Under the pieces are notes generated by a model that saw only the letters and a list, made by a program, of their open reading frames with translations, searched no databases and was not told the DNA's origin. A stretch of DNA of 64,000 nucleotides, taken from assembly GCA_013202295.1 (NCBI GenBank), contig JABMRT010000038.1:1-64000 (forward strand). The letters are read 5' to 3'. This document shows, one piece after another, positions 1-9,578 of this stretch. The position numbers were made by a program, and so were the translations under genes. Origin of the DNA: Candidatus Zhuqueibacterota bacterium (GTDB lineage Bacteria > Zhuqueibacterota > QNDG01 > JABMRT01). The first letter of the stretch is position 1. Each line of letters opens with the position of its first letter.

Positions 1-407
1 AGATGTTCCGCAAGATATTGGATGAAGGACAGGCTGGAGACAATGTGGGCCTGCTTCTCCGCGGAATTGACAAAGAGAAACTGCGCCGCGGTATGGTTGT
101 GGCCAAACCCGGCAGCATCACACCTCACACGAAATTTGAGGGTCAAGTATATGTCCTCAAAAAAGAAGAAGGTGGACGTCACACGCCGTTTTTTGCGGGT
201 TACCGTCCCCAGTTCTACTTCCGAACAACAGATGTGACCGGAGCGATCATCCTTCCCGAAGGCGTAGAAATGATTATGCCTGGCGATAACATCACGATCA
301 AGGTTGAATTGATCGAACCGATCGCGATGGAAGAGGGACTTCGGTTTGCGATCCGTGAAGGTGGCCGGACAGTGGGTGCCGGTGTGGTTGGTAAAATTTT
401 AGAATAG
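1..407 (+). CDS. tuf: Elongation factor Tu, C-terminal part
   Basis: These are the last 134 or so residues of EF-Tu, the GTPase that delivers aminoacyl-tRNA to the ribosome. The GTP-binding domain lies to the left of the window. What remains is the end of domain II ([16 protein letters not shown]) and all of domain III ([35 protein letters not shown]), ending [10 protein letters not shown] as EF-Tu normally does. The reading frame is open at base 1, so the gene is truncated by the window edge and not broken. It sits 19 bases before rpsJ, the usual link between the str and S10 blocks. Confidence 0.97.
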   Translation, partial: MFRKILDEGQAGDNVGLLLRGIDKEKLRRGMVVAKPGSITPHTKFEGQVYVLKKEEGGRHTPFFAGYRPQFYFRTTDVTGAIILPEGVEMIMPGDNITIKVELIEPIAMEEGLRFAIREGGRTVGAGVVGKILE

Positions 408-426
408 TGAAGACAGGAGACTCGCA

Positions 427-735
427 TTGGCAGGACAAACAATCCGAATCAAGCTCAAAGCATATGATCATACACTGATCGATAAGTCGACTGAGCGAAT
501 TGTAAAAACAGCGAAAACGACCGGAGCCGCGATTTCCGGTCCGATCCCCCTGCCGGTCAAACGCTCCGTCTACACGGTGCTACGGTCGCCACATGTGGAT
601 AAAAAATCGAGAGAACAATTTGAAACACGGATCCATAAGCGGTTGATTGATATTCTGAACGCATCCCCGAAAACAGTGGATGCATTGATGAAGCTGGAAT
701 TGCCAGCGGGTGTGGATGTTGAAATCAAAGTATGA
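427..735 (+). CDS. rpsJ: Ribosomal protein S10 (uS10)
   Basis: This is the 102-residue small-subunit protein S10, which in most bacteria also acts as NusE in transcription antitermination. The sequence begins [19 protein letters not shown] and contains [20 protein letters not shown], both standard for S10. The start is a TTG codon at 427, supported by an AGGAGA site about six bases upstream. It is the first gene of the S10 block. Confidence 0.98.
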   Translation: MAGQTIRIKLKAYDHTLIDKSTERIVKTAKTTGAAISGPIPLPVKRSVYTVLRSPHVDKKSREQFETRIHKRLIDILNASPKTVDALMKLELPAGVDVEIKV

Positions 736-756
736 CAGAATTGGCTGGAGAGTTTA

Positions 757-1371
757 ATGCAAGGTTTACTGGGTAAAAAAATAGGGATGACACGCTTTTT
801 CGACAAAAGCGGGAGGCCCGCATCTGCGACGGTGATTGAAGCCGGTCCATGTAAAGTGGTTCAGGTGAAAACCAAAGAAAGAGATGGATACAGCGCTGTT
901 CAATTGGGTTTCCAAGATCAAATTGAAAAACGTATGACCAAGCCGCTTTTGGGCCATTTTAAAAAGGCGGGATTAGGTCCCCAAAAAATATTGAAAGAAT
1001 TTCGTGATTTCGATGGAGAGGTCAAAGAAGGTGATGAGTTGGGTGTTGATCTTTTCTCAGTGGGTGATCGTGTCAATGTCAGTGGAACGAGCAAGGGTAA
1101 AGGTTTTGCCGGTGTTGTAAAACGTTATAATTTTGCCGGCGGTCCCAAATCTCACGGACAGTCTGACCGTCTCCGCGCACCGGGATCCATCGGACAATCC
1201 GCATATCCAAAACGTGTGTTTAAAGGGATGAAAATGGGCGGACGATTCGGAACAGATCGAATCACCCTTCGCCATTTACGTGTATTGAAGGTTATACCTG
1301 AGAAAAATTTATTATTGGTCGAGGGCAGCATACCAGGCGCTCGAAACAGTATTGTCGAGATTCGCTTGTAA
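757..1371 (+). CDS. rplC: Ribosomal protein L3 (uL3)
   Basis: This is the 204-residue large-subunit protein L3, which is needed early in 50S assembly and reaches toward the peptidyl transferase centre. It starts [16 protein letters not shown], a typical bacterial L3 N-terminus. It carries the conserved loop [14 protein letters not shown] and GGPKSHGQS near residues 128-136, whose glutamine is the methylated residue in other bacteria. A GGCTGGAG ribosome site precedes the ATG. Its length is normal. Confidence 0.98.
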   Translation: MQGLLGKKIGMTRFFDKSGRPASATVIEAGPCKVVQVKTKERDGYSAVQLGFQDQIEKRMTKPLLGHFKKAGLGPQKILKEFRDFDGEVKEGDELGVDLFSVGDRVNVSGTSKGKGFAGVVKRYNFAGGPKSHGQSDRLRAPGSIGQSAYPKRVFKGMKMGGRFGTDRITLRHLRVLKVIPEKNLLLVEGSIPGARNSIVEIRL

Positions 1372-1382
1372 ATAAAGATGAA

Positions 1383-2024
1383 ATGGGTGTCACTGTGAAG
1401 CTTGATGTATATAAAATTGACGGAACGCCAACAGGCGTAAAAGAGAATCTGCCAGCCGATATTTTCGGTGTGGACCCGAACGATCACGCAATCTGGCAGG
1501 CAGTTACTGCAGAACAAAAAAATAATCGCCAGGGAACCTCAAAAGCGAAAAACCGCTCTGATGTCAGAGGTGGTGGAAGAAAACCATGGCGTCAGAAGGG
1601 TAGAGGCACTGCACGTGCCGGTACAATTCGCTCACCTCTATGGGTTGGCGGCGGGCGTGCTTTTGGTCCTTCTCCGAGAGATTATCATATGGATCTGCCT
1701 AAGAAACTGAAAAAGTTAGCCAGAAAATCTGCTCTCTCCTACAGGGCCAAAGAGAACAACATTCGGCTCGTGGAAGATTTTCAGTTTGAAGCTCCCAAGA
1801 CAAAACAGGTCCATGATATCCTGAGTGCGTTTGAGTTAACCGAAAAGAACGTGTTACTTTTAACCGCAGAAGGCAGCCGGAATCTGTGGCTTTCGGGGCG
1901 TAATATCCCAAAACTGTGTGTCAGAGGGGCAGATTCTTTCTCAACGCAAGATGTAGTAAGGGCAAAAGTATTGCTCATTCAAAAAGGCGCAATCACAAAA
2001 ATACAAGGGGTATTAGGGACGTGA
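1383..2024 (+). CDS. rplD: Ribosomal protein L4 (uL4)
   Basis: This is the 213-residue large-subunit protein L4, which lines the peptide exit tunnel with L22 and in some bacteria represses its own operon. The tunnel loop GGGRKPWRQKGRGTARAG and the following SPLWVGGGRAFGP are clear. The ribosome site is weak. The ATG at 1383 was chosen because it keeps the usual N-terminus length; a nearby GTG is possible. Its stop overlaps the rplW start by four bases. Confidence 0.97.
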   Translation: MGVTVKLDVYKIDGTPTGVKENLPADIFGVDPNDHAIWQAVTAEQKNNRQGTSKAKNRSDVRGGGRKPWRQKGRGTARAGTIRSPLWVGGGRAFGPSPRDYHMDLPKKLKKLARKSALSYRAKENNIRLVEDFQFEAPKTKQVHDILSAFELTEKNVLLLTAEGSRNLWLSGRNIPKLCVRGADSFSTQDVVRAKVLLIQKGAITKIQGVLGT

Positions 2025-2311
2025 AGGGAGACCGACGCATAATCATTGAGCCGCTCATCACCGAGAAGATTTCAAATCTTCAGGATGAAGAAAATAAAGT
2101 GGCATTTGTTGTAGACCGCGCGGCAAATAAAATCGAAATTCAGAAAGCGGTTGAGATCAAATTTGATGTGAAAGTTAAAAAGGTGGCCACTATTCAGATG
2201 AAGGGAAAGCTGAAACGAATGGGAAAGCATGAAGGACGGCGTTCCGATTGGAAAAAGGCCATTGTAACATTGAAAGAAGGATTTAGTATTGACTTCTTTG
2301 AAGGGAAATAG
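2021..2311 (+). CDS. rplW: Ribosomal protein L23 (uL23)
   Basis: This is the 96-residue large-subunit protein L23, which sits at the tunnel exit and docks the signal recognition particle and trigger factor. The frame is open further upstream, but that stretch lies inside rplD and is not L23-like. The GTG at 2021 overlaps the rplD stop and gives a normal N-terminus ([16 protein letters not shown]). An AAGGGG run upstream can serve as ribosome site. Translational coupling to L4 is likely. Confidence 0.95.
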   Translation: MKGDRRIIIEPLITEKISNLQDEENKVAFVVDRAANKIEIQKAVEIKFDVKVKKVATIQMKGKLKRMGKHEGRRSDWKKAIVTLKEGFSIDFFEGK

Positions 2312-2316
2312 TTCGT

Positions 2317-3141
2317 ATGCCGATTAAAAGTTTTAGACCAACTACACCTTCACAGCGATTTAAATCGGTGTTGACGTTTGATGAAATTACAAAAACGACG
2401 CCTGAAAAATCATTGCTGCTGCCGAACCCGAAAAGAGCGGGACGAAACAGCAATGGGCGCATTACAGTTCGCCGTCGTGGTGGTGGGCACAAGCGGCATT
2501 ATCGGATCGTTGATTTCAGACGGGAGAAATTCGGTATACCTGCAAAAGTAGCTGCCATCGAATATGATCCGAACAGGTCAGCCAATATTGCTCTTCTTCA
2601 TTATTTCGATGGTGAGAAGCGTTATATTCTGGCTCCTGAAGGAATTCAGGTGGGTGAGCAACTCATGTCAGGTGAGGGCTCAGAGATTAAAGTAGGGAAC
2701 GTTCTTCCGCTGCAGAATATCCCGCTCGGTACAGCGATTCACAACATTGAATTGAAACCGGGTCATGGCGGTCAGCTGGTTCGTGGAGCAGGGACATCTG
2801 CGCAATTAATGGCAAAAGAGGGAAAACATGCCCAGGTTAAACTGCCATCCAGCGAGGTTCGAATTATCCGAAGTGATTGCATGGCAACTATAGGTCAGGT
2901 AGGAAACTCGGATCATGCCAACGTTACTATCGGAAAGGCCGGACGTTCTCGCTGGCTGGGACGAAGGCCTAAAGTGCGTGGTGTGGTGATGAATCCAGTG
3001 GATCATCCTATGGGTGGTGGCGAGGGCCGTTCTTCGGGTGGTAGACATCCCACGACACCTTGGGGCAAACCGACCAAGGGATACAAAACCCGGAAGAAGA
3101 AAAAACAGTCTGACATGTATATCGTCAAGCGAAGAAAGTAG
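2317..3141 (+). CDS. rplB: Ribosomal protein L2 (uL2)
   Basis: This is the 274-residue large-subunit protein L2, essential for subunit joining and for the peptidyl transferase centre. The conserved C-terminal loop [16 protein letters not shown] lies near residue 230, followed by a basic tail ([18 protein letters not shown]). Length and start ([15 protein letters not shown]) are standard. It begins five bases after the rplW stop. Confidence 0.98.
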   Translation: MPIKSFRPTTPSQRFKSVLTFDEITKTTPEKSLLLPNPKRAGRNSNGRITVRRRGGGHKRHYRIVDFRREKFGIPAKVAAIEYDPNRSANIALLHYFDGEKRYILAPEGIQVGEQLMSGEGSEIKVGNVLPLQNIPLGTAIHNIELKPGHGGQLVRGAGTSAQLMAKEGKHAQVKLPSSEVRIIRSDCMATIGQVGNSDHANVTIGKAGRSRWLGRRPKVRGVVMNPVDHPMGGGEGRSSGGRHPTTPWGKPTKGYKTRKKKKQSDMYIVKRRK

Positions 3142-3152
3142 AGGATTTATAA

Positions 3153-3437
3153 ATGGCGCGTTCAGTAAAAAAAGGCCCATTCATTGATGAGAAACTGTTA
3201 AAAAAAGTCGACACATTAAACAGTTCCAACACAAAAAAAGTGATTAAAACCTGGGCACGAAGATGTACGATACCCCCAGAATTTGTGGGTCATACCATCG
3301 CTGTCCATAACGGAAACAAGTTCATTCCCGTTTTTATTACAGAGAACATGGTTGGCCATAAGCTTGGTGAGTTTTCCATCACCCGGACATTTAGAGGGCA
3401 TGGCGGTAAAAAAGTTGACCGTACGACACGTGCATAG
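3153..3437 (+). CDS. rpsS: Ribosomal protein S19 (uS19)
   Basis: This is the 94-residue small-subunit protein S19, part of the 30S head next to S13 and the decoding site. [16 protein letters not shown] and the motif [23 protein letters not shown] (residues about 50-72) are family hallmarks. It lies between rplB and rplV as expected. Confidence 0.98.
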   Translation: MARSVKKGPFIDEKLLKKVDTLNSSNTKKVIKTWARRCTIPPEFVGHTIAVHNGNKFIPVFITENMVGHKLGEFSITRTFRGHGGKKVDRTTRA

Positions 3438-3450
3438 CAAGGAGTAGAAA

Positions 3451-3804
3451 GTGGCAGTCACAGCAAGGGCAATAGCCAAATACATACGAATATCACCTCG
3501 CAAAGTGCGTCAGGTGGCTGATCTGATTCGGGGCAAATCCGTTGAAGACGCTTTGAATAAGCTGCACTTTGTGCCGAATCACAGTTCAGTTCCAGTAGAA
3601 AAAGTACTACGGTCAGCGGTGGCAAATGCGATCAATAAGGATGACACTTCAAAACTGAATCCCGAACATTTGATTGTAAAAGAGATACAGGTGAATGAAG
3701 GGCCCACGATGCGTCGGTATAATCCCGGTCCGATGGGAAGAGCCACAATCATCCGTAAGCGGTCTTGTCATATATTCGTTGTCGTTTCTGACAACGTTGC
3801 GTAA
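3451..3804 (+). CDS. rplV: Ribosomal protein L22 (uL22)
   Basis: This is the 117-residue large-subunit protein L22, whose long hairpin lines the exit tunnel and is a site of macrolide resistance changes in other bacteria. ISPRKVRQVADLIRGKSVEDA is the conserved N-terminal segment, and the hairpin is GPTMRRYNPGPMGRA. The start is GTG with an AAGGAG site just upstream. Confidence 0.97.
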   Translation: MAVTARAIAKYIRISPRKVRQVADLIRGKSVEDALNKLHFVPNHSSVPVEKVLRSAVANAINKDDTSKLNPEHLIVKEIQVNEGPTMRRYNPGPMGRATIIRKRSCHIFVVVSDNVA

Positions 3805-3823
3805 GTGAATCTGGAGGAATATT

Positions 3824-4456
3824 TTGGGACAAAAGACAAACCCGATTGGTTTTAGACTTGGTATCAATCAATCATGGCAATCGCTCTGGTTTGACGAGAA
3901 GACATTTTCGAAAAAATTAAAAGAAGATTTAATGCTTCGTAATTATATCGAGAAACGGCTTCCGAATGCAGGCATTTCAAGGATTGAGATCAAACGTACC
4001 CCGAAGCGAATTACCATGACAATGCATACAGCGCGGCCGGGTATTGTAATCGGGAAAAAGGGTTCAGAAGTTGACAAGCTGAAGGAAGAACTTCAGCGGT
4101 TGACTTCTCAGGAAGTCCAGGTGAATGTGCATGAAATCAAGCGGCCCGAACTGGATGCCGCTCTGGTCGCCGAGAATATCGCAAGACAGCTTGAATCCAA
4201 AGTCTCTTTCAGAAGAGCGATGAAACGCGCAATCACAGCAACAATGCGCATGGGCGCTGAGGGTATTCGAATTGCCTGTGCCGGAAGGCTGGGCGGTGCA
4301 GAGATGGCACGGCGTGAACAATATAAAGAGGGTCGAATCCCGCTTCACACATTGCGCGCGGATATTGACTACGCGGCAAAAACCGCAAGAACGACTTATG
4401 GTGCAATTGGTGTTAAGGTATGGATCTGTAAAGGAGAGGTGATTGGGAGCAATTAA
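3824..4456 (+). CDS. rpsC: Ribosomal protein S3 (uS3)
   Basis: This is the 210-residue small-subunit protein S3, which forms part of the mRNA entry channel. The N-terminus [13 protein letters not shown] is canonical and the KH RNA-binding motif ([14 protein letters not shown]) lies near residues 72-86. The start is TTG at 3824, preceded by a strong GGAGGA site. The C-terminus ends shortly after the conserved core, without the longer tail some bacteria have. Confidence 0.98.
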   Translation: MGQKTNPIGFRLGINQSWQSLWFDEKTFSKKLKEDLMLRNYIEKRLPNAGISRIEIKRTPKRITMTMHTARPGIVIGKKGSEVDKLKEELQRLTSQEVQVNVHEIKRPELDAALVAENIARQLESKVSFRRAMKRAITATMRMGAEGIRIACAGRLGGAEMARREQYKEGRIPLHTLRADIDYAAKTARTTYGAIGVKVWICKGEVIGSN

Positions 4457-4502
4457 GCATTCTATAACCAATCCCACTGAAATCAGGTAGGAGTTTGTTT
4501 TA

Positions 4503-4928
4503 ATGTTAATGCCGAAAAAGGTTAAATGGAGAAAAGTTCAGCGCGGCCGTATGCGTGGTAACGCTCAACGTGGTTCAAGCCTATCCTTTGGTACTTATGG
4601 ACTGAAAGCGCTCGAACCCAAATGGATTACAAGCCGGCAGATAGAATCTGCACGTGTTGCTATCACACGGCATGTGAAAAGAGGCGGTAAATTGTGGATT
4701 CGCATATTCCCCGACAAACCCATTACCCAAAAAGCTGCTGAAACACGGATGGGAAAGGGTAAAGGAAGTCCTGAATACTGGGTGGCAGTTGTCAAACCAG
4801 GCCGGATCATGTTTGAACTTGAGGGTGTTCCCTTTGATGTTGCCAAAGAGGCCATGCGTTTGGCGTCACACAAACTTCCGATAAAGACCAAATTTGTTTA
4901 TGTTGATGGAGGAGAAGCGACTTCATGA
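4503..4928 (+). CDS. rplP: Ribosomal protein L16 (uL16)
   Basis: This is the 141-residue large-subunit protein L16, which helps position tRNA in the A and P sites. [17 protein letters not shown] and the [15 protein letters not shown] segment identify it. Two in-frame ATGs exist (4503 and 4509). The AGGAG at 4489-4493 is nine bases before the first and too far from the second, so 4503 is preferred. The stop overlaps the rpmC start by four bases. Confidence 0.97.
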   Translation: MLMPKKVKWRKVQRGRMRGNAQRGSSLSFGTYGLKALEPKWITSRQIESARVAITRHVKRGGKLWIRIFPDKPITQKAAETRMGKGKGSPEYWVAVVKPGRIMFELEGVPFDVAKEAMRLASHKLPIKTKFVYVDGGEATS

Positions 4929-5146
4929 TAAAGATGGATGAAGTGCGGCAATTACCGCTTGATGAGCTCAAAATCCGTTTGCAGGATTCCGAAGACGAAT
5001 TGACCAATATGCGATTCCAACTGGCATTGCATCAGTTAGACAATCCACTTCAGATCCGTTATTTGCGCAGGGATATCGCTCGACTGAAAACAGTAATTCG
5101 TGAGTATGAACTTGACATTCGACAAGACGCCAAAGTGGCGAAATAA
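4925..5146 (+). CDS. rpmC: Ribosomal protein L29 (uL29)
   Basis: This is the 73-residue large-subunit protein L29, a small helical hairpin at the tunnel exit. The family pattern is seen in [17 protein letters not shown] followed by [13 protein letters not shown]. It starts with an ATG that overlaps the rplP stop (ATGA), so the two are probably translationally coupled. Confidence 0.96.
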   Translation: MIKMDEVRQLPLDELKIRLQDSEDELTNMRFQLALHQLDNPLQIRYLRRDIARLKTVIREYELDIRQDAKVAK

Positions 5147-5158
5147 AAGGAAGATGAA

Positions 5159-5416
5159 ATGGCTGAACGCTTAAATAAAAAGGCATTTATTGGTATAGTG
5201 ACCAGCAATAAAATGGATAAAACCATTTCGGTGTCAATTGAAAGAAGGGTACGTCATCCGCTCTATGGTAAATATGTGAAAAAGACCTCCAAACTCATGG
5301 CACATGATGATCAAAATGAATGTACTGTGGGAGATACCGTGCGTATCATGGAGATACGCCCCATGAGCAGACACAAAAGATGGCGTCTTGTAGAAATTAT
5401 GGAAAAAGCCCGATAA
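5159..5416 (+). CDS. rpsQ: Ribosomal protein S17 (uS17)
   Basis: This is the 85-residue small-subunit protein S17, an OB-fold primary binder of 16S rRNA. The conserved features are [20 protein letters not shown] and the C-terminal ETRPLSK-like stretch, here [17 protein letters not shown]. Length is normal. Confidence 0.97.
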   Translation: MAERLNKKAFIGIVTSNKMDKTISVSIERRVRHPLYGKYVKKTSKLMAHDDQNECTVGDTVRIMEIRPMSRHKRWRLVEIMEKAR

Positions 5417-5440
5417 CGGCGATATTGGAATGAGGGGATC

Positions 5441-5809
5441 ATGATTCAGCAGCAAACAAGATTGAATGTTGCCGACAACACCGGGGCCAAAAGAGTGATG
5501 TGCATTAAGGTGCTTGGCGGATCAAAAAGAAGGTACGGCAGTGTCGGAGATATTATAGTTGTCTCGGTGAAAAGCGCAGCTCCGGGTGGCAGTGTAAAAA
5601 AGGGTGAAGTGAGCAGAGCCGTTATCGTCCGCACGAGAAAAGAAGTCGGTCGCGTAGATGGATCCTATGTGCGCTTTGATGACAACGCCGTTGTATTGAT
5701 TAATGATCAGGATGAGCCAAAGGGAACCCGTATTTTCGGCCCGGTGGCCAGAGAACTGCGGGAAAAACAGTTTATGAAAATCGCATCTTTGGCTCCAGAA
5801 GTATTATAA
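5441..5809 (+). CDS. rplN: Ribosomal protein L14 (uL14)
   Basis: This is the 122-residue large-subunit protein L14, which contacts the small subunit at an intersubunit bridge. The start [18 protein letters not shown] and the end [11 protein letters not shown] are almost invariant in bacteria. It begins the classical spc block and has a GAGGGG site upstream. Confidence 0.98.
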   Translation: MIQQQTRLNVADNTGAKRVMCIKVLGGSKRRYGSVGDIIVVSVKSAAPGGSVKKGEVSRAVIVRTRKEVGRVDGSYVRFDDNAVVLINDQDEPKGTRIFGPVARELREKQFMKIASLAPEVL

Positions 5810-5827
5810 ATCTCGGAGATATTTGTA

Positions 5828-6148
5828 ATGAAGATTGTAAAGAATGACAATGTGCTTGTAATATCAGGGAATTCCAAGGGAACCAAAGGTAAGGTTCTTA
5901 AGGTGTTTCCGAAACAGAATCGCGTTATTGTTGAAGGAGTCAACTTTATCAAGCGGCATACACGGCCCAATTCGAAGAATCAGCAGGGCGGAATCCTTGA
6001 AAAAGAAGCTCCAATCCATGCCTCAAACGCACTGGTTGTCTGTCCCAAATGTGACACTCCTTCCCGGATGGGACACAAAGTTATTGAAGATGGTAAAAAA
6101 ATGCGGATTTGCAAAAATTGCCAGGAGATGCTGGTTAACGCATCCTAA
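5828..6148 (+). CDS. rplX: Ribosomal protein L24 (uL24)
   Basis: This is the 106-residue large-subunit protein L24, an early assembly initiator. The KOW motif (NVLVISGNSKGTKGKVLKVF) is at the N-terminus. The C-terminal part has two CxxC pairs (CPKC and CKNC), so this is the cysteine-bearing form that can bind zinc. A shorter frame overlapping the 3' half is a shadow. Confidence 0.97.
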   Translation: MKIVKNDNVLVISGNSKGTKGKVLKVFPKQNRVIVEGVNFIKRHTRPNSKNQQGGILEKEAPIHASNALVVCPKCDTPSRMGHKVIEDGKKMRICKNCQEMLVNAS

Positions 6149-6175
6149 ATGGAATCAATAGGAGATTGTAGATAA

Positions 6176-6751
6176 ATGAGCAAGACGAAAGAGACACCAA
6201 GGCTGCTTACACAATACAGGAAAGAAATGGTTCCGAAGCTGAAAGAACGCTTCGGATATAAAAATATCATGCAAGTTCCTGCAATTGAAAAGATCTCATT
6301 GAATATTGGCGTGGGCGAAGCCACTCAGGATGCCAAATTTCTTGAAGGGGCTGTTCTGGATCTTACTACAATTACTGGACAAAAAGCTGTTACGACAAAG
6401 GCTAAAAAATCCATTTCTAACTTCAAACTAAGGCAGGGTGTGCCGATCGGTAGCCGTGTGACATTGCGTCGAGAGAGAATGTATGAATTTCTCGACCGTC
6501 TGATTAATATGGCAATTCCGCGTGTCCGCGATTTTCGAGGGGTGAAAGATTCAGGATTTGATGGCCGTGGCAATTTTACGATGGGTATTCGTGAGCAGAT
6601 TATTTTTCCTGAAATCAATTATGATAAAGTCGTTAAAATTCGTGGGATGAATATCACCATCGTCACCACAGCCGATACAGACGAAGAAGCCTACGAATTG
6701 TTAAAATTGTTTGGAATGCCGTTTCAAAAAAGAGAATCAGCCGCAGCGTAA
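6176..6751 (+). CDS. rplE: Ribosomal protein L5 (uL5)
   Basis: This is the 191-residue large-subunit protein L5, which binds 5S rRNA and forms a bridge to the 30S head. [32 protein letters not shown] and [19 protein letters not shown] are conserved blocks. Start and length are normal and an AGGAG site precedes the ATG. Confidence 0.98.
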   Translation: MSKTKETPRLLTQYRKEMVPKLKERFGYKNIMQVPAIEKISLNIGVGEATQDAKFLEGAVLDLTTITGQKAVTTKAKKSISNFKLRQGVPIGSRVTLRRERMYEFLDRLINMAIPRVRDFRGVKDSGFDGRGNFTMGIREQIIFPEINYDKVVKIRGMNITIVTTADTDEEAYELLKLFGMPFQKRESAAA

Positions 6752-6786
6752 CGCATCCAAAAAGCACCAAAGATTAGGAGAAATCA

Positions 6787-6972
6787 GTGGCAAAGAAGGC
6801 GTTAATCGCAAAATCTCAGAGAAAGCAAAAATTTCAGGTTCGTGAATACAGCCGTTGCGGAAGATGTGGTCGTCCTCGGGCCTATCTCAGAAAGTTTGAC
6901 CTTTGCCGAATCTGTTTTAGAGAGTTGGCACTCGCGGGACAAATTCCCGGTGTAAAGAAATCCAGTTGGTAA
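6787..6972 (+). CDS. rpsN: Ribosomal protein S14, zinc-binding type (uS14)
   Basis: This is the short, 61-residue S14 of the 30S head. Two CxxC pairs ([20 protein letters not shown]) form a zinc ribbon, so this is the C+ type and not the long, cysteine-free form. The start is GTG, with a GGAGAA site upstream. It lies between rplE and rpsH as usual. Confidence 0.97.
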   Translation: MAKKALIAKSQRKQKFQVREYSRCGRCGRPRAYLRKFDLCRICFRELALAGQIPGVKKSSW

Positions 6973-7000
6973 TTTATAGATAGTAATTAGGAGTACGTTC

Positions 7001-7399
7001 ATGTCAATGACCGATCCGATTGCGGATTATTTAACGCGAATTCGAAATGCCTGTATGGCAAGACACAGCAAAGTGGATATACCTGCATCCAATCTGCTGA
7101 AAAAAGTTACACAAATCCTTCAGGATGAAGGGTATATTCGAAGTTTTACAACGGTTGAAGATTCAAAACAGGGCACGATTCGAATTTATCTGAAATATGA
7201 TAAAGACAAGAAGCCAATTATTGAGGGCATTTCACGAGCCAGCCGTCCTGGATTAAGGCAATATGTCGGTGTCAAGAAACTGCCGCGTGTTCTTAATGGA
7301 TTGGGTATAGCTGTCATGACCACTCCCAAGGGTGTGATGACTGAGAAGAAAGCCAAGCAAGCCTCGGTTGGCGGCGAAGTGCTTTGTTATATCTGGTAA
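7001..7399 (+). CDS. rpsH: Ribosomal protein S8 (uS8)
   Basis: This is the 132-residue small-subunit protein S8, which organises the central domain of 16S rRNA and represses the spc operon in Escherichia coli. MTDPIADYLTRIRNA and the C-terminal GGEVLCYIW are diagnostic. An AGGAG site precedes the ATG. Confidence 0.98.
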   Translation: MSMTDPIADYLTRIRNACMARHSKVDIPASNLLKKVTQILQDEGYIRSFTTVEDSKQGTIRIYLKYDKDKKPIIEGISRASRPGLRQYVGVKKLPRVLNGLGIAVMTTPKGVMTEKKAKQASVGGEVLCYIW

Positions 7400-7418
7400 G
7401 TCTGAAAAGGAGTTATCA

Positions 7419-7955
7419 TTGTCACGAGTAGGAAAAATGCCGATTACCATTCCCCAGGGAATTTCGGTAGAACATAAAGCAAATACAGTTACAGTAAAAG
7501 GCCCCAAAGGCGAACTGGAACAAATAGTACATCCTGACATGAAGATTAAGATTGGTGAGACTGAAGTTGTGGTTGAGAGACCGTCTGATGGTGGTTTTCA
7601 CAGATCACTGCATGGATTGACTCGAAGTCTTATTCAGAATATGGTTACAGGATTGACTGTCGGGTATGAGAAAAAGCTGGAAATTATAGGTGTCGGATAT
7701 CGTGCTGAAATGAAGGAAAAGACCCTTGCGCTTCTTCTCGGATATTCTCATCCAATCTATTTTAAAGCACCGGATGATATTACTATTGAAGTTCCCGCTC
7801 CGAACTCCATAATTATAAAAGGAGTTGAAAAGCAACTGGTGGGCCAAGTGGCTGCCAAGATCCGTTCTTTCAGACCGCCGGAACCCTATAAGGGCAAAGG
7901 TGTACGATACGATGGCGAGTTTGTGAAAAGAAAAGCGGGCAAGGCGACAGCTTAA
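7419..7955 (+). CDS. rplF: Ribosomal protein L6 (uL6)
   Basis: This is the 178-residue large-subunit protein L6, near the factor-binding site. The frame is open back into rpsH, but the TTG at 7419 has an AAGGAG site six bases upstream and gives the standard N-terminus SRVGKMPITIP. The C-terminal RNA-binding motif RPPEPYKGKGVRYDGE is intact. Confidence 0.95.
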   Translation: MSRVGKMPITIPQGISVEHKANTVTVKGPKGELEQIVHPDMKIKIGETEVVVERPSDGGFHRSLHGLTRSLIQNMVTGLTVGYEKKLEIIGVGYRAEMKEKTLALLLGYSHPIYFKAPDDITIEVPAPNSIIIKGVEKQLVGQVAAKIRSFRPPEPYKGKGVRYDGEFVKRKAGKATA

Positions 7956-8005
7956 AACGAAACATTATTTTCAATAGAGAACTTTAGTCTCAAGGGAAAA
8001 ATGGT

Positions 8006-8380
8006 ATGAATGAGAAATCCTCTGTAAGAACAGAGAGGCGCAAGCGAATTAAGAAGCGAATTCATAAAAAGATCGCGGGTACATCCGAAAGACCCCGACT
8101 TGTGGTTTTTAGAAGTCTTCGCAGTATTTACGCTCAGCTCGTTGATGATTCATCGAGCCGGACACTTTGTTCTGTATCAAGTCAATCGAAAGATCTGAAG
8201 TCAGAAGTTGCCAAAGCAAAAGGCAAAACTGAAGCAGCAAAAATTATTGGCAAGAGTTTGGCAGAAAAGGCCAAGGGTCTGAAGATTGAACAGGTCGTTT
8301 TTGATAGAAATGGTTTTTTATATCACGGTCGCGTTAAAGCTGTTGCTGAAGGCGCCCGTGAAGCTGGATTAAAGTTTTAA
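8006..8380 (+). CDS. rplR: Ribosomal protein L18 (uL18)
   Basis: This is the 124-residue large-subunit protein L18, which binds 5S rRNA together with L5. The basic N-terminus ([22 protein letters not shown]) and [20 protein letters not shown] at the C-terminus are family marks. The 50-base gap before it is the longest within the ribosomal block and shows no terminator. Confidence 0.97.
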   Translation: MNEKSSVRTERRKRIKKRIHKKIAGTSERPRLVVFRSLRSIYAQLVDDSSSRTLCSVSSQSKDLKSEVAKAKGKTEAAKIIGKSLAEKAKGLKIEQVVFDRNGFLYHGRVKAVAEGAREAGLKF

Positions 8381-8406
8381 CCCAATATTTGGAGACGGAG
8401 AACATT

Positions 8407-8907
8407 TTGGAAAAAGTCAATCCCGGTGAATTAGATTTAAAAGAAAAAGTTGTACATATTAACCGCGTTGCCAAAGTAGTAAAAGGTGGACGGAGATTCA
8501 GTTTCAACGCTATCGTTGTGGTTGGTGATGGAAATGGGCATGTGGGCATTGGAATGGGCAAGGCGAACGAATTGACCAGTGCCATCTCAAAAGGCTCCGA
8601 GAATGCCAAGAAAAACCTTGTACACATTCCAATTCTGAATGGAACGATTCCACATGCAATCATTTCAAAATACGGCGCCGGTAAAGTACTGCTGAAACCG
8701 GCATCCCCTGGTACAGGAGTGATCGCGGGCGGTCCGGTACGCGCGGTTGTTGAAGCGGCGGGAATACAGAATATCCTGACAAAATCACAGGGATCAGCCA
8801 ATCCACATAATATGGTCAAGGCCACCATGAAGGGGCTGCTTGATTTAAAAAATGGTGAGATTATATCTCGCAAGCGGGATAAGACTCTGAAAGAAATTTT
8901 TCAATAG
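8407..8907 (+). CDS. rpsE: Ribosomal protein S5 (uS5)
   Basis: This is the small-subunit protein S5, which acts in decoding fidelity and 30S assembly. I place the start at the TTG at 8407, giving 166 residues, because an ACGGAG site lies six bases before it. A TTG at 8389 in the same frame would put that site inside the gene. Conserved blocks are [28 protein letters not shown] and [16 protein letters not shown]. Confidence 0.93.
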   Translation: MEKVNPGELDLKEKVVHINRVAKVVKGGRRFSFNAIVVVGDGNGHVGIGMGKANELTSAISKGSENAKKNLVHIPILNGTIPHAIISKYGAGKVLLKPASPGTGVIAGGPVRAVVEAAGIQNILTKSQGSANPHNMVKATMKGLLDLKNGEIISRKRDKTLKEIFQ

Positions 8908-8934
8908 ACGATATCGAATGAATTGGAGCCATTC

Positions 8935-9117
8935 ATGGGCAAGCTTAAAATAACCCAAATTCGCAGCACGATAAGACGTGTGGAGAGTCAGAAACGAACA
9001 ATTCGGGCTCTAGGATTTCGGAAATTACATCAGACAGTGATTCAACCTGACAACCCGCAGATTCGCGGTATGGTTTTTAAAGTAAAACATTTACTTCAGG
9101 TTGAAGAAGTTAAATAA
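8935..9117 (+). CDS. rpmD: Ribosomal protein L30 (uL30)
   Basis: This is the 60-residue large-subunit protein L30. The ATG at 8935 has a TTGGAG site six bases upstream. An upstream in-frame TTG at 8923 would overlap that site, so the shorter form is preferred. It reads KLKITQIRSTIRRVESQKRT and then LGFRKLHQTV, typical of L30. Confidence 0.95.
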   Translation: MGKLKITQIRSTIRRVESQKRTIRALGFRKLHQTVIQPDNPQIRGMVFKVKHLLQVEEVK

Positions 9118-9140
9118 TTTTATACAGGATTGATACTGAT

Positions 9141-9578
9141 ATGGATTTAGGGAATTTAAAACAGTCAGAAGGCGCGACCAAAAAAACGAAACGGGTTGGA
9201 CGAGGACAGGGATCCGGTCATGGGAAGACATCATGTCGGGGAAGTAACGGCCAGCTCTCGCGCAGTGGTTCTAAAAAGCGTTCCTGGTTTGAAGGGGGAC
9301 AAATGCCTTTACAGCGGCGTGTTCCCAAGCGTGGATTTACGAATATTTTTCGTAAACACTACGAAGTAGTGAATGTCAGCGATCTGAGCCGGATTCCAAA
9401 AACCAAGATCACAATAGAAGATTTGAAGGCTGCGCGTCTGGTACAGAAAAAAGATGGACTGGTTAAGATACTTGGAGAAGGCGAATTGAAAAAAGCCTAT
9501 GAAGTAGAAGCCCATGCTTTTAGCAAGACAGCTCTTGAAAAGATTAATGCAGCTGGCGGAAAGGCTATTTCGATATGA
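9141..9578 (+). CDS. rplO: Ribosomal protein L15 (uL15)
   Basis: This is the 145-residue large-subunit protein L15, a late assembly protein. The glycine-rich RNA-binding N-terminus (KRVGRGQGSGHGKTSCRG) and FEGGQMPLQRRVPKRGF are conserved. The stop overlaps the secY start by four bases, so secY is probably translationally coupled to it. Confidence 0.97.
   Translation: MDLGNLKQSEGATKKTKRVGRGQGSGHGKTSCRGSNGQLSRSGSKKRSWFEGGQMPLQRRVPKRGFTNIFRKHYEVVNVSDLSRIPKTKITIEDLKAARLVQKKDGLVKILGEGELKKAYEVEAHAFSKTALEKINAAGGKAISI

Noticed and set aside
8334-8873. 179-codon minus-strand frame over rpsE
   Set aside because: It is antisense to a complete S5 gene.
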